A stretch of DNA of 51,214 bases from NCBI GenBank assembly GCA_023807065.1, contig JAJJLU010003571.1, forward strand, positions 1 to 51,214, in the 5' to 3' direction. The notes beneath the pieces were generated by a model. The model ran no database searches. It was not told the DNA's origin and saw only the letters and a program-made list of their open reading frames with translations. Source of the DNA: Isotricha intestinalis (taxonomy: Eukaryota; Ciliophora; Litostomatea; Vestibuliferida; Isotrichidae). Shown here one piece after another: positions 9,887-19,883 of this stretch; the stretch's first letter is position 1; each line of letters opens with the position of its first letter. Both the position numbers and the translations under genes were made by a program.

Positions 9887-10100
9887 GAATTTATATATTT
9901 GTCTTTATTTTTTTTTGTTATCTTTTAAATAGTTTTTCAATTTTTTATAATATAAAATATTATTCTTGAATTATTTTGACATAATTTTTTTGTGAAATTT
10001 TAATCAAAAAAAATTTTTAATATTAATAATTAATTTTTATTTAAAGAATAATTCTGAATTAAAAAGAATGAATAAAGAAAAAATTATTGTCAAATTAAAT

Positions 10101-11846
10101 TTATGATAAATAATTATCTAAGATTTCTTTACAAATAATATAAAAATTATGAAAATTAAACTCTAAATGTTTTTTGCTTATCATTATACAAGCAGGAATA
10201 ATAACTTTATTTTTTAATGTATCTGTGATACCATTTTCTGTTAATGAATCGTAGTTAATTTCATTATTCATTGTTAAAATTTCATAACAATTTTTAAATT
10301 GTTTATATTTAAAATTTTCAATCTCTTGATATGAATTTTTTAAATATATATTATTATTTAATTGTTTTATTTTATTTATCTCATTTATTTTATTTAAAAT
10401 AATTTCATTTTGTTTTTTTTCTTTGATTCTATTACTTTTAGGTCTAATATGATTATTTATATTTATTTTATTAGAATTATTATTTATATTATTTATTGTA
10501 TGAAAACGATTGTTTTTATTTTCATTTTTTTTTTCTTGTAATTTTTTCATGAATTCATTAGTTTCAGTTAAATATTTTGTTGTAGAAATTCGATTTAAAA
10601 ACTCTTTTTTACTTTCTTTTCTTTTTGACATAATTTTTTTACTTATTTCACTTATTTTTGGTTGATAAGTAAGTTCTTGATTATAATTATTAATATTTTT
10701 TATATTATTATTTTTTTCTTTTTTAATAGAATCTTTTGAAGGAACAATAAGTAATTTATCTGTATCAGAACTAATATTTAATCCAAATATTATATTATCT
10801 TTATCTTTTGCAACTTCTTTATTTTGAATATTAGAAATAGTTCTTTTATAGTTTCTATTATCATAATTTTGAACATCTGTTTCAATTGACAAATTTTTAA
10901 TTTTATTACTTTTATCTTTAGTAAAATTTAATCTTCCAATTTTAAAAGGTTTAGTATAATAAAAAGCAGAATTTGTCATATTTATTTTTTCATCTGGTTT
11001 TTTTCCACTTCCTGAAATTGAACTTATTTCAGTTAAATCTTTAACATAATTTTTTCTACTTTGAATTTTTTCAAATATTTTTACAAATGATGTTGCGCTT
11101 TTTATATTTTGAGTTTTTTTTTTCTTTTTATTTGATTTTATTTTAAAAGATTCATTTTCCAATTTAATATCAATTTTTTCAGTTTCTGCTTTTTTAATAT
11201 TTAAACTTGTATTAATATTATTATTAGTATTATTATTATTATAATTCTCATTTATATTTTTTGAAGGGGATTTTTCATTTATATATAAATTAGTTTTAGG
11301 ACTTAAATCTTTTGGATTATTTTTTTTATTTTCATTATTTAATTCAAGTTTCTTTTTTAATTTTTGTTTATAATTTAAAAATTCTTTTACAAACTTTTTA
11401 TTTTTACTTGGATATAATCTTTCTTCAACATTTTTATTATTTTTTCCCAATTTTTGAGAATAATCATTTATCAAAGGTTTAAAAGTATAATTTTCTAATT
11501 CTTTTTGTTGTTTTTCTTTTTTTAAGTTAATATTTTTTTCAAAATTTTTTTTTCTTTTCTCAATATCAATATAATATAATCTATTAAAAGTTTCTTCAAT
11601 ATTTTTTTTTGAATTATTCATTTTTTTTAATTTATTTATCATATTTTGAAGTTGTATTTGAACTTTATTTTTTACTTGTTCATCAAGAGAAAATTTATTA
11701 GATAATTCTTCACATAAAGAATTAATATAATTTTCATCAGCGTTATTTAAATCTATTGTAACTTTTGCAGTTTTTGAATCATCAATAATTAATGATAAAT
11801 CAACATTTATGTTTTTATTATTTGATAATGAACTATCATCTGACAT
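10101..11846 (-). CDS. Asn/Lys-rich protein with two FxPxI-type motifs
   Basis: A 581-aa, low-complexity, Lys/Asn-rich protein. Two related blocks stand out: ENYTFKPLINDYSQKLG followed by ERLY (about residues 117-145), and ELTYQPKISEISKKIMSKR (about 393-412). Both fit a pattern of an aromatic residue, x-P-x-I and a few residues later Ser-x-K. I have the impression that such blocks occur in many ciliate and flagellate cytoskeletal or EF-hand-adjacent proteins, but I cannot check this here. Between them the protein is mostly disordered and basic. The last 80 residues are more ordered (YDSLTENGITDTLKNKV; HLEFNFHNFYIICKEIL) and could be a degenerate EF-hand or other small fold. No catalytic motifs. 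Single frame; start at 11846 chosen as the first ATG (MSDDSSLSNN). Confidence 0.75.
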   Translation of the reverse strand: MSDDSSLSNNKNINVDLSLIIDDSKTAKVTIDLNNADENYINSLCEELSNKFSLDEQVKNKVQIQLQNMINKLKKMNNSKKNIEETFNRLYYIDIEKRKKNFEKNINLKKEKQQKELENYTFKPLINDYSQKLGKNNKNVEERLYPSKNKKFVKEFLNYKQKLKKKLELNNENKKNNPKDLSPKTNLYINEKSPSKNINENYNNNNTNNNINTSLNIKKAETEKIDIKLENESFKIKSNKKKKKTQNIKSATSFVKIFEKIQSRKNYVKDLTEISSISGSGKKPDEKINMTNSAFYYTKPFKIGRLNFTKDKSNKIKNLSIETDVQNYDNRNYKRTISNIQNKEVAKDKDNIIFGLNISSDTDKLLIVPSKDSIKKEKNNNIKNINNYNQELTYQPKISEISKKIMSKRKESKKEFLNRISTTKYLTETNEFMKKLQEKKNENKNNRFHTINNINNNSNKININNHIRPKSNRIKEKKQNEIILNKINEINKIKQLNNNIYLKNSYQEIENFKYKQFKNCYEILTMNNEINYDSLTENGITDTLKNKVIIPACIMISKKHLEFNFHNFYIICKEILDNYLS

Positions 11847-12149
11847 ATTATTAATTTTAAAATATAAAAAATAATTTCAGTCAAATTCAAAATTACAATC
11901 ATTTTATAATTTAATGAATATGAAATAATACAAAAAAGAATAAATAAATTATCAAAAACATAATTAGAATATATCAGGTATAAAAATAAAAATTCAAATA
12001 CTATCATTCATTAAACTTCCATTTAATATATCATCAAACAATCAAATTAATAATATATGAATATTTAATTAATTAAATAATATAATGAAAATCTGTGTAA
12101 AAACTTTTAAAAATATATGTAATGGGTAAAAAAATTTAATTAAAAAATT

Positions 12150-13394
12150 TTAAATTGTTTTTCTTCTATAAATAATTTTTCCTCCAGTGATAAATCCTTT
12201 ATCACTTATTTTTTGTTTACTAATAATTTCCAAAAATTGATTTTCATATTTATTTTGAATTTTCCAAACTAATTCTAAAATATCATCAATTTCAATATTT
12301 TCAAAATTTTGAATTTCAACCATAAAATCAACCATATCACTAATAATTAATTTATTTCTTTTAATTTGAAATACAGCCAAAGCAACATAATAAGTAAAAT
12401 AATAAACATTTTCACAACTAAAAATAACATCCCAAAGTCTTAAAATTTCTCCTATATTAAATTCTTGACTAAATAACAAAATAAACCATCTTACAGCAAA
12501 AAATTCAAATTTAATATTATATTCATCCATATGTTTAACTAAATCTTTATCAAGAATCTTTAATAATAAATATAAATTTTCAGTATTAGATCTATTACCA
12601 TCAATTACAAATTCATCAAAAGACATTTTCATTTGACTCATTAAATTAAAAAAAGACCAAAAAGAATCAGCTTCAATAAATTCTTCTTTTTCTTCAATAT
12701 ATAATTTATCATATGAATAACAATAATATATTGGAGCTAAAATTTCATTCATTCCTTGATGATATGAAATTTCAGGAGCAAATTTAGAATATATTATTAA
12801 TATTCTTGTTAATACATCTGCATGTGTTTCATTTTCTTTTTCTAATAGATAATAATCATCTATATTTTGAAATGCACAATCTCTTCTTTCTTTATACATT
12901 TTTAATAATTCTTCTTGACTAAATAATATATTTTTATTTGTTGATTGAAAAAAAAAAGAAAAATTTTGTCCTGTTCTTGAAACATCTTTTAATATTTGTT
13001 CTATTATTTCTCTATTTTTATAATTTTTTTCTTTTCTTTCTTTTTCAATTTGCTTTATAAACATATCTTTATATAAATTATATAGTTTTCTTTTTTCGAT
13101 AAATGTTTTTTCCCATAAATTTGAATTTATTGGTAAATAACCTAAATTTATTTTCCAAACTAATGCTCTTAAAATTGGAAGATCATCTGGAAGTCCTTTC
13201 TCACTTAACTTTATTAATTTATCTTTATTTTCACTTAATATTGCATCTATTATTTCTGTTGATATATTTAAAGTTGTTTTTGAACATTTTAATATTTTTT
13301 TAGACATTGAGTTAAAAATGTTTTTTGGATTTATTAAAAGAGTTTTAAATTCTTTATTTTCTGTATTATTATGATTAGATATATTATTTTCCAT
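12150..13394 (-). CDS. TBC-domain Rab GTPase-activating protein, TBC1D13-like
   Basis: A 414-aa RabGAP. The TBC domain occupies roughly residues 65-395, opening GLPDDLPILRALVWKINLGYLP. Both catalytic fingers are present: the arginine finger in ILKDVSRT (Asp137, Arg140) and the glutamine finger in SYHQGMNE (Tyr211, Gln213), so the enzyme should be active. The RALVWKINLGYLP opening and the long insertion after it, with its charged residues (KQIEKERKEKNYKNRE), match TBC1D13, which acts on Rab35 in animals; the substrate here is unknown. The C-terminal end (GFITGGKIIYRRKTI) is short and basic. Single frame, TAA stop. Confidence 0.9.
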   Translation of the reverse strand: MENNISNHNNTENKEFKTLLINPKNIFNSMSKKILKCSKTTLNISTEIIDAILSENKDKLIKLSEKGLPDDLPILRALVWKINLGYLPINSNLWEKTFIEKRKLYNLYKDMFIKQIEKERKEKNYKNREIIEQILKDVSRTGQNFSFFFQSTNKNILFSQEELLKMYKERRDCAFQNIDDYYLLEKENETHADVLTRILIIYSKFAPEISYHQGMNEILAPIYYCYSYDKLYIEEKEEFIEADSFWSFFNLMSQMKMSFDEFVIDGNRSNTENLYLLLKILDKDLVKHMDEYNIKFEFFAVRWFILLFSQEFNIGEILRLWDVIFSCENVYYFTYYVALAVFQIKRNKLIISDMVDFMVEIQNFENIEIDDILELVWKIQNKYENQFLEIISKQKISDKGFITGGKIIYRRKTI

Positions 13395-13579
13395 AATTAA
13401 ATAAAAATATATTTTTTTGAATTTTAAAAAATTAAAAATAAAAAATAAAAAATAAAATTTTGGATAAATTATTTGAATATAAAAAGGGGTGTATATTATT
13501 TTAAAAAAAATGAATTTTAATATTTCTCAAATTTATCTTTTTTTTAAACTATTAAAAGAGTATCAAATTATTTAATATT

Positions 13580-14194
13580 TTATTTCTTTAATCGTGGATT
13601 AATTATATTTTCAAAATTAAGTTTATTATAATTATAATAATTAATCGTTCTTAATTTGAAAGAATTATCTTCTTTTTTCTCTTTATCTTTTTTTTCTTCA
13701 ATATCTTCATTTTTGATATCCATTATATTATCTTTTTCTTTAATTCTTTCTGATATTTTCCCATTATTTTTTTTATATTCTATTTCAATATTTTCTTCTA
13801 AAATTTTATTTGATTCTTCATTTTGTATATATAATTCATTTTCTTTATTTTCTTCTTTTTGTTCTATTCCATTTATTTTCAAATCTACATTTTCATCTCT
13901 TTCTCTTTTATTCTTAAGAAATAGATTATTTTTTTTTTCTTCATTTGAACAAAAATTTATTTCTATTTCTTTTACTTCTTCAAACCTTTGATTATTCATT
14001 AAATTTTCAAATTTATTATATCCTAGAGTTTCATATTTTGTTGATTGTGTATTTCCTTTTTTTGATAATTCACATAATAACATAAAATTTAAATTATAAA
14101 GTTGATCTACACTAAAATATTTTAATTTATTTTCTATTTCATTTATAAGTGTTTGAGGTGTTTTTGATGATAATGAAAAATTCATAAAATTCAT
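13580..14194 (-). CDS. Unknown Glu/Lys-rich protein
   Basis: A 204-aa frame with a more ordered N terminus (about 1-65: LINEIENKLKYFSVDQLYNL, then LLCELSKKG) and a highly charged Glu/Lys/Asn-rich remainder that looks disordered or weakly coiled-coil (about 85-180). The C terminus is basic (INPRLKK). No family recognised. The start MNFMNFSLSS at 14194 could instead be the second Met, three codons in. A long hydrophobic frame on the other strand is only the complement of the charged codons. Confidence 0.65.
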   Translation of the reverse strand: MNFMNFSLSSKTPQTLINEIENKLKYFSVDQLYNLNFMLLCELSKKGNTQSTKYETLGYNKFENLMNNQRFEEVKEIEINFCSNEEKKNNLFLKNKRERDENVDLKINGIEQKEENKENELYIQNEESNKILEENIEIEYKKNNGKISERIKEKDNIMDIKNEDIEEKKDKEKKEDNSFKLRTINYYNYNKLNFENIINPRLKK

Positions 14195-14407
14195 TTATTA
14201 TTAAGGACAAATTTTTGAGTTTATATTCCATATTTTTATTTTTTTTTAAATTTTCACTGAAAAAAATATTATAAAAGACTTAATGAATTTTTTTAAATTA
14301 TATGAAATAAAATGTTTATAAAACTTTATATGAATATTAAAATGGAATTAAAATTTTCCTAAAAAAAATAAGAATTTTTTCTCAAAAACTTTATATTAAA
14401 ATATTTA

Positions 14408-16669
14408 TTATTCTTCATCAATAACTTCTTTAATATATTTAACTATAGACTTAACATTAGCTTTAGGTAACATTAAATGGAATGTTCCTTTACCTTTTCT
14501 TCCACATAAAACAAATCCATTATAAATTATAACAACACTTCCCATTTCAAACTTATTAAATTGTTCTTTTATATCATTAGGAATATCCTTTAATTTAATA
14601 CTTAAATCTTTTGTATCAAATAATAATTTTAAAAGATTTGAATTACTTAATTCAATTACTTGATTTCCTAAATAATCAACTAACATGATTGAACCATAAT
14701 GTGTGATTCTATATTTAATTTTATCTTTTAATTCATCTTCTCTTTCTCTTTTAAAAACCATTAATCCTGCTCTTATAATTTCTAAATTCATTTTATTAAA
14801 TATGTCCATCATCTCAACTAATTTTTCACTAAATAAAAATATTTTGTTTGAAGATTCTCTTAAACTATATAAATATTTTGTTATTTTATCATTTTTAAAT
14901 TTAAATATTTCATTTAAATTTTTAAATGATTCAGTAAATTTTGTAATATTTTCAAATCTAGAAAATATAATTTTCATATTTTTATCATTATCATCTTTTT
15001 TATTATTCTCATTTTTATTATCTTTAACATCATTATTATTATCAATATCTTTAGCTTCGTCTTTAACTTCAGTTTCAAAAAATTTTTCTTTAATTTCTTG
15101 ATTTTCATTCACAATTTTATTTTCTTCTTCTCCTTTTTTATCATTCATATTATACCCAATAAAATTCATAAATTCATCTAAATCTTCTCCAATAGTTTTC
15201 ATTTTTTCTTTGTTTAAAGGGACAGAATATCTTTCTTTTTTTTCTTCAATCTTAAAATCTTCATTTTTCTTAATAATAGCAATAAAAAAACTTCCAGAAT
15301 TATTATCTTGAGAATACAATCTAATACATCTTCTTAAATTTAAAGGATCACTAAAACTACTCAAAGCTTTTTTTTGATAATTTTCATAAGTATATATATT
15401 ATGAAACATACTTTCTTTCACTAAATCATTTTTACAATTTTTAACTTCTTCAAATTTTGAAGCCCAAATATTATTATTGAAATTTGAATTATCCCATTTA
15501 ATACAAACTTTCCATTTAGTTAATCCTTCTCTAAATTTAATTCCCATATCATTTAATTTTTTATTAAAATTACATAATTCAATTTTTCCTTTATACTTTT
15601 CTAAAATTGAAGCAATAACTGCTTCATTTTCAATAGGATTAATTGAACAAGTAGAATAAACGATTTTTCCTCCTGGTTTACATTGTCTAATTGCATTATC
15701 TAATATATTATATTGAATATAATGATTTTCTAATCCATAATCAATTCTCCATCTTCTTCTTAAACCTTTATTTTTTCTTAAAGTTCCATCTCCAGTACAA
15801 GGAACATCACAAATAATAATATTAGGTTTATAATTATCATCTTGAATAATAGGTAGATTTGCAGCATCATAATTTAAAACAAGAATATTAATTGGAAAAT
15901 GATTTTTGAAAAAATGACTCATATTACCTGCTCTTTTTGAATTTAAATCATTTGCAATAATTATTCCTCTTGGTAATATATTTTTCATTCTTGCTTTTTC
16001 TTCCATTATTTCTAATACTTGAATTGTTTTATTTCCTGGTGAAGCACACATATCTAATATAATTGAATTTTCTTCTATTTCATTTTCTACTAAAGATATT
16101 GGAATCATTGCTACTAATTCTTGACGAAGAATTCCAAAGTCATTTTCTCTCATCAGAATTTCTTTTATTTTCATATCATTTTCATTTTCCTTTATATATT
16201 TATCTAAGGAAAATATATTATCTAAAAAATTTAATTTATATCTTTTTAATCTTTTCTCATAATATGATGGATCACTTAAAAAAATTTTACTTAATTCTGT
16301 TTCTAAAGAATCAGAATATGTATATATTTTATTTAATCTAAATGTTATTGGTAATGGTTCTTTTGAAATTTTTAAAAATAATTCATATTCTTTTTCTGAA
16401 AATGGAAGAATATTTTTAAAGTATTCTATAAAATTTTCTGATATTTCTTCTCTTTGTTTAAATTTTTCCATTAATTCTGGAGGTATTTCATCTAAATGTT
16501 TTGGAATATGTTTTTTCTTTTTTTTCTTTGGGATTACTTCATTTTTTTCTTTATTTGTTATTATTTCTTCTAAATTATCTTTTTCTGGAATTTTTTCTTT
16601 GTTTTCATTTGATTTTAAATCTTCTGTTTGATTTGTTGATATTGATTCACTTAATATATTTTTATCCAT
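14408..16669 (-). CDS. NSUN2/Trm4-type RNA 5-methylcytosine methyltransferase
   Basis: A SAM-dependent methyltransferase that forms m5C in tRNA (and some mRNAs). I start at the Met at 16669 (MDKNILSES), giving 753 aa; an upstream ATG at 16690 would add MIIIFLK, which looks like leader. Motif I is ILDMCASPGNKT (Cys at about 208). Motif IV, DVPCTGDG, carries the release Cys (about 291). Motif VI, YSTCS, carries the nucleophile Cys (about 341), followed by NPIENEAVI. The basic N terminus has a lysine run (KKKKKKHIPKHL) that may be a nuclear or nucleolar signal. After the catalytic domain come an Asn/Asp/Lys-rich insertion (about 515-555) and an ordered C-terminal region ending near GSVVIIYNGFVLCGRKGKGTF, as in NSUN2. 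Both catalytic cysteines are intact. Confidence 0.93.
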   Translation of the reverse strand: MDKNILSESISTNQTEDLKSNENKEKIPEKDNLEEIITNKEKNEVIPKKKKKKHIPKHLDEIPPELMEKFKQREEISENFIEYFKNILPFSEKEYELFLKISKEPLPITFRLNKIYTYSDSLETELSKIFLSDPSYYEKRLKRYKLNFLDNIFSLDKYIKENENDMKIKEILMRENDFGILRQELVAMIPISLVENEIEENSIILDMCASPGNKTIQVLEIMEEKARMKNILPRGIIIANDLNSKRAGNMSHFFKNHFPINILVLNYDAANLPIIQDDNYKPNIIICDVPCTGDGTLRKNKGLRRRWRIDYGLENHYIQYNILDNAIRQCKPGGKIVYSTCSINPIENEAVIASILEKYKGKIELCNFNKKLNDMGIKFREGLTKWKVCIKWDNSNFNNNIWASKFEEVKNCKNDLVKESMFHNIYTYENYQKKALSSFSDPLNLRRCIRLYSQDNNSGSFFIAIIKKNEDFKIEEKKERYSVPLNKEKMKTIGEDLDEFMNFIGYNMNDKKGEEENKIVNENQEIKEKFFETEVKDEAKDIDNNNDVKDNKNENNKKDDNDKNMKIIFSRFENITKFTESFKNLNEIFKFKNDKITKYLYSLRESSNKIFLFSEKLVEMMDIFNKMNLEIIRAGLMVFKREREDELKDKIKYRITHYGSIMLVDYLGNQVIELSNSNLLKLLFDTKDLSIKLKDIPNDIKEQFNKFEMGSVVIIYNGFVLCGRKGKGTFHLMLPKANVKSIVKYIKEVIDEE

Positions 16670-16785
16670 TTTCAAAAAAATAATTATCAATAAATTAAAA
16701 TATTTTTTTTAATATAAAAAAATTTATAATATATATAATACTAAATTGATTTTTTTGCACTCAATTTCAACCTCATTTTATATAT

Positions 16786-17742
16786 TTATTTATTTCCTTC
16801 ATTATTAATGTTTATATTATTTTCTTGAGTGACTGAATTTTGGGGATTTAAATTATTATTATTATTATTATCATTATTATTATTTAAATTTTGATAAATT
16901 TTATTTCTCAAATCCTCATCAGATATGCTTTCAATATTTTTTTTATAAATAACCTTACGACCACCTTTTTGTTCATCACTCTCACTTTCTTCTTGACTTT
17001 CTGAATTTTCATAACTATTTTCTTCATCATCTTCACTACTTTCAATACTATCAGTACTCTTCTTTATTTTTTCCTTCTTTTTCTTTTTTTTCTTAATTTT
17101 AACTTTTTTTGGAAAATTCTTAAATTTATCCCAAACAACAATTAATCCATCCATACTCCCACTTACAATTTTTTCATTATCTAAACCGAAAATTCCAATG
17201 ATAGCTTTTTTATGAAAATCTAATAAATCTCTTTCTTGAGTACTTACTCTCCAAATGATTCCTAAGCCATCACCACAACCAATTAATAAATATTCTTTAT
17301 CTTTATATATTTTAGCATCATAAACAGGAGAATCTGAAAATTTAATACTTCTAACTTTTTGTAAAATATTTAAATCTATAAATATTATACTTCCATCTTC
17401 ACAAGTTGAAATTAATCTATTTCCTCCGAATTGTAATGAAAAATTTTCATAATTGGTATATATTATTCTTATACAGTCAAAATCTTTTTCTTTATCCCAT
17501 ATTCTTATTGTTCTATCAGCGCTTCCAGAACATAAATAATTATTTTGTTTAACATATACTAAACAATCAACACTTTTATCATGTCCTCTTAAAATTTTTT
17601 TTTGAAAATAATTTTCTTTTTTAAGACTTTTACTCCAAATAATAATACTTTTATCTTCACTTCCACTAAATATATAATCATCTTTTGCACAATAATCACA
17701 ACATAAAACACTTTCTTTATGTGCAACTAAGAAAATACACAT
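16786..17742 (-). CDS. WD40 protein, 3' part (frame-shifted from the 5' part)
   Basis: This frame encodes the later WD40 blades: ECVFSLVAH/KESVLCCD at the junction, then repeats with SGSEDKSIIIW, GSADRTIRIWD, ISTCEDGSIIF, LIGCGDGLGIIW and SGSMDGLIVVWD, followed by a Lys/Ser/Glu tail and an Asn-rich end. The nominal start Met at 17742 falls inside a WD repeat, so it is not a true start. The preceding blade is in the other frame and overlaps by 16 bp. Joining the two by a -1 shift at a TTTT run gives a perfectly spaced blade boundary (14 residues from the WD Asp to the next repeat's His, as in canonical repeats). I treat the two parts as one gene of about 610 codons. Confidence 0.8.
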   Translation of the reverse strand: MCIFLVAHKESVLCCDYCAKDDYIFSGSEDKSIIIWSKSLKKENYFQKKILRGHDKSVDCLVYVKQNNYLCSGSADRTIRIWDKEKDFDCIRIIYTNYENFSLQFGGNRLISTCEDGSIIFIDLNILQKVRSIKFSDSPVYDAKIYKDKEYLLIGCGDGLGIIWRVSTQERDLLDFHKKAIIGIFGLDNEKIVSGSMDGLIVVWDKFKNFPKKVKIKKKKKKKEKIKKSTDSIESSEDDEENSYENSESQEESESDEQKGGRKVIYKKNIESISDEDLRNKIYQNLNNNNDNNNNNNLNPQNSVTQENNININNEGNK

Positions 17743-18617
17743 TCATATTTTATTAAATCCCATAATTTTAAAGTTTTATCAATTGAACAAGAACATAAAT
17801 AATTATATTTAAATAATTCTTTAATATACAAAATACCATTTTCATGTCCTTCAAAAGTTTTTTTTAAATCGTAATTATTAGAATAAAAGTCAATAGTATA
17901 TATATTAATTTTATTATCTAAACCACAAGTTGCAATATCATTATGTTGTCTTAATAATATTATACAAGTCATTTGTGGTTTATGATGTGTTTTAATTGAT
18001 TGAATCATTCTATATTCTAAATTAATATTAATTGCTTGAGTTGTTCTTTGTTTAACTTTAGGATTAAATATTTCTTCTTTTATTTCTGTTATTTTTTTCT
18101 CTCCTATATTTAAATTATTCCTATGTTCTGCTATTTTTTTTGGTATTATTGATGTTATTTCTGTTATTGTTGATGTTATTGGATTTGATATTTCTTTTAC
18201 TTCTTCTTTTTTACTCTTTTTTTTTTTTGATCTTTTCTTCTTTTTTTTCTTAACTGAATTTTCATCAGAATCTTCTTCTGATTCTTCAGAATCTTCTGAA
18301 TTTTCTTCTGAAGATTCTTCTGAATTATCTTTTTTTTTCTTCTTTTTTTTATCTGATTCTGAATCTTCTTCTTCTGAACTTTCTTCTTCTGAGCTTTCTT
18401 CTTCTTCCTCTTCTTCTTCTTCAGTATCATCATTTTTCTTTTTCTTTTTCTTCTTTTTCTTCTTTTTCTTTTTCTTTTTTTTCTTTTTCTTTTTGTTTTC
18501 TTCTTCTTCTTCTTCTTTTATGGGTTCTTGATTTCGATCTACTATGTTAAATCTATTATGCTGTTCTTTCCCTGCAATATCTGATTCTAATCCTGGAAAT
18601 GATGTTCCACATCCCAT
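17727..18617 (-). CDS. WD40 protein, 5' part, with acylation signal and Lys/Glu runs
   Basis: A 296-aa frame that starts MGCGTSFPG: Gly2 and Cys3 form a classic N-myristoylation plus palmitoylation signal, so the protein is probably membrane-tethered. An acidic and poly-Lys low-complexity tract follows (about 35-140: Lys run of about 20, then Glu/Ser/Asp blocks, then Lys again). WD40 blades begin near residue 200 (MTCIILLRQHNDIATCGLDN; FEGHENGILYIK; CSCSIDKTLKLWD). It ends in TAG immediately after LIKYECVFS, in mid-blade, where the 3' part continues in the -1 frame. The whole would have seven or so blades. A scaffold role at a membrane is plausible; no specific pathway can be named. Confidence 0.8.
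   Translation of the reverse strand: MGCGTSFPGLESDIAGKEQHNRFNIVDRNQEPIKEEEEEENKKKKKKKKKKKKKKKKKKKKNDDTEEEEEEEEESSEEESSEEEDSESDKKKKKKKDNSEESSEENSEDSEESEEDSDENSVKKKKKKRSKKKKSKKEEVKEISNPITSTITEITSIIPKKIAEHRNNLNIGEKKITEIKEEIFNPKVKQRTTQAININLEYRMIQSIKTHHKPQMTCIILLRQHNDIATCGLDNKINIYTIDFYSNNYDLKKTFEGHENGILYIKELFKYNYLCSCSIDKTLKLWDLIKYECVFS
18195..18520. repeat. TTC/CTT low-complexity tract encoding Lys and Glu/Ser runs
   Basis: A purine/pyrimidine strand-asymmetric tract inside the WD40 gene, with repeated TTC, TTT and CTT triplets on the plus strand. It encodes the poly-Lys and Glu/Ser blocks. Mirror-symmetric polypurine tracts of this kind can slip and form triplexes, so length variation is likely. 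Confidence 0.8.
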
Positions 18618-19883
18618 TAATTATTTTAATATTTGTTTTTTTTTATGTAAATGTTTTTAAGTGTTTAATTTTAAATTAAATTTTACTTATTGAAATTAAA
18701 TATATGTTTTATATTTTTAATTGATGTTTTTAATATGATTCTATTTATATCATTTATGTGCTTTATCCCTTTTTTAGGTAAATGAAAAAAATTATTATTA
18801 TCTAGAATATTCTATTTCTTTAATCCATATTACATTAACAAAATAATTTATTTTTGTTGAATAAACTGATTATTAAATAAAAATGAAATTGAATTAATTA
18901 CAATTGACTATATATATAATTTATTTATTTATTAAAATATTTCTTTTCTTTTCATATTTATAATTTTTTTAAATTAATTATTTAAAACTATTTTTCTTTT
19001 TTGAAAGTTCTTTGTCAAAGTAGTTTGGACCAAGTTTCCGTTGCTTATAATTTACATATATATAATATATCAATAATAACAATTATAACTATAATTTAAA
19101 TATTTTTTTGTCACTTCAAATATTCTTTATAACGTAAACCCTTTCTGAGATCCATTTTTTTATTTAGTATGATTGTTACAAAATTTTTTTTGTAGATGAT
19201 TGATTACAAAAATGAATAAAATATTGTTTATGAAATGACTGATGGAAGTTGATTAACTGTTTCTGTAAGAAAGAAAACTATAAAAGTTTTTTTTATTTAT
19301 TGGAAGACGTATTTTAATGAAATTTTAATTAAATTTTTTTTATTTAAATTTATTGTACTAAATGAAAAAGAATTAATTTAGCAATCTTGAATATATTAAT
19401 ATTTATTAAAATTTCAAGATAAGTTTTTCATTTAATATATATTCTTTATTTATTTATTTCATTATAATATAAAGGCTGATTTTTTATTTTTTTATTTCTT
19501 TGATTCTTCTATAATAATTTATATTTTATGGTCCCTATTTTCCATTTAAATTTATTTTTTCCGAATTTTGATAAAATATATTATATGAAAAAAGGAAGGA
19601 TAAAACTCTTCAACATTCTTTCTTTTTTTCAAATTCAAAAAAATTTATTCTGAACAGAATCCATAATATGAAAACACATTTAAAAATAAATCAAATAATT
19701 CTATCATTAAATAAAAAGAAAATAATTTAAACAATAAAAAAAACTTAAAAGAATGTTAAATTTAGATTATTTTTGAAAGTTGAATAAATTAAATGTGAAT
19801 TTAAACTAAACTTACTATTAATTAAAGTCAATTTCAAAATATAAAAAATAGTAATAACATTAAAATTAAAAATTTCTTTGATT
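18618..19883. other. 1.27-kb gene-poor stretch
   Basis: No convincing gene. One island, about 19010-19165, is less A/T-monotonous than its surroundings. Its minus strand carries two short coding-like peptides, MDLRKGLRYKEYL and KQRKLGPNYFDKELSKK, separated by about 65 nt of A/T-rich sequence that begins with GT and ends with AG; splicing them directly does not keep both frames. It could be a small intron-containing gene, a remnant or a noncoding RNA. The rest is A/T runs. Confidence 0.35.

Noticed and set aside
14703..15101. 132-aa hydrophobic plus-strand frame
   Set aside because: It is the complement of the NSUN2-like gene's Asn/Lys/Asp codons; the opposite strand of such codons always reads as Leu/Ile/Phe/Ser.
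17727..17760. A 14-nt GT...AG intron to explain the WD40 frame change
   Set aside because: It would leave the blade five residues short, whereas a -1 shift gives exact spacing, and it is far shorter than the other introns seen.
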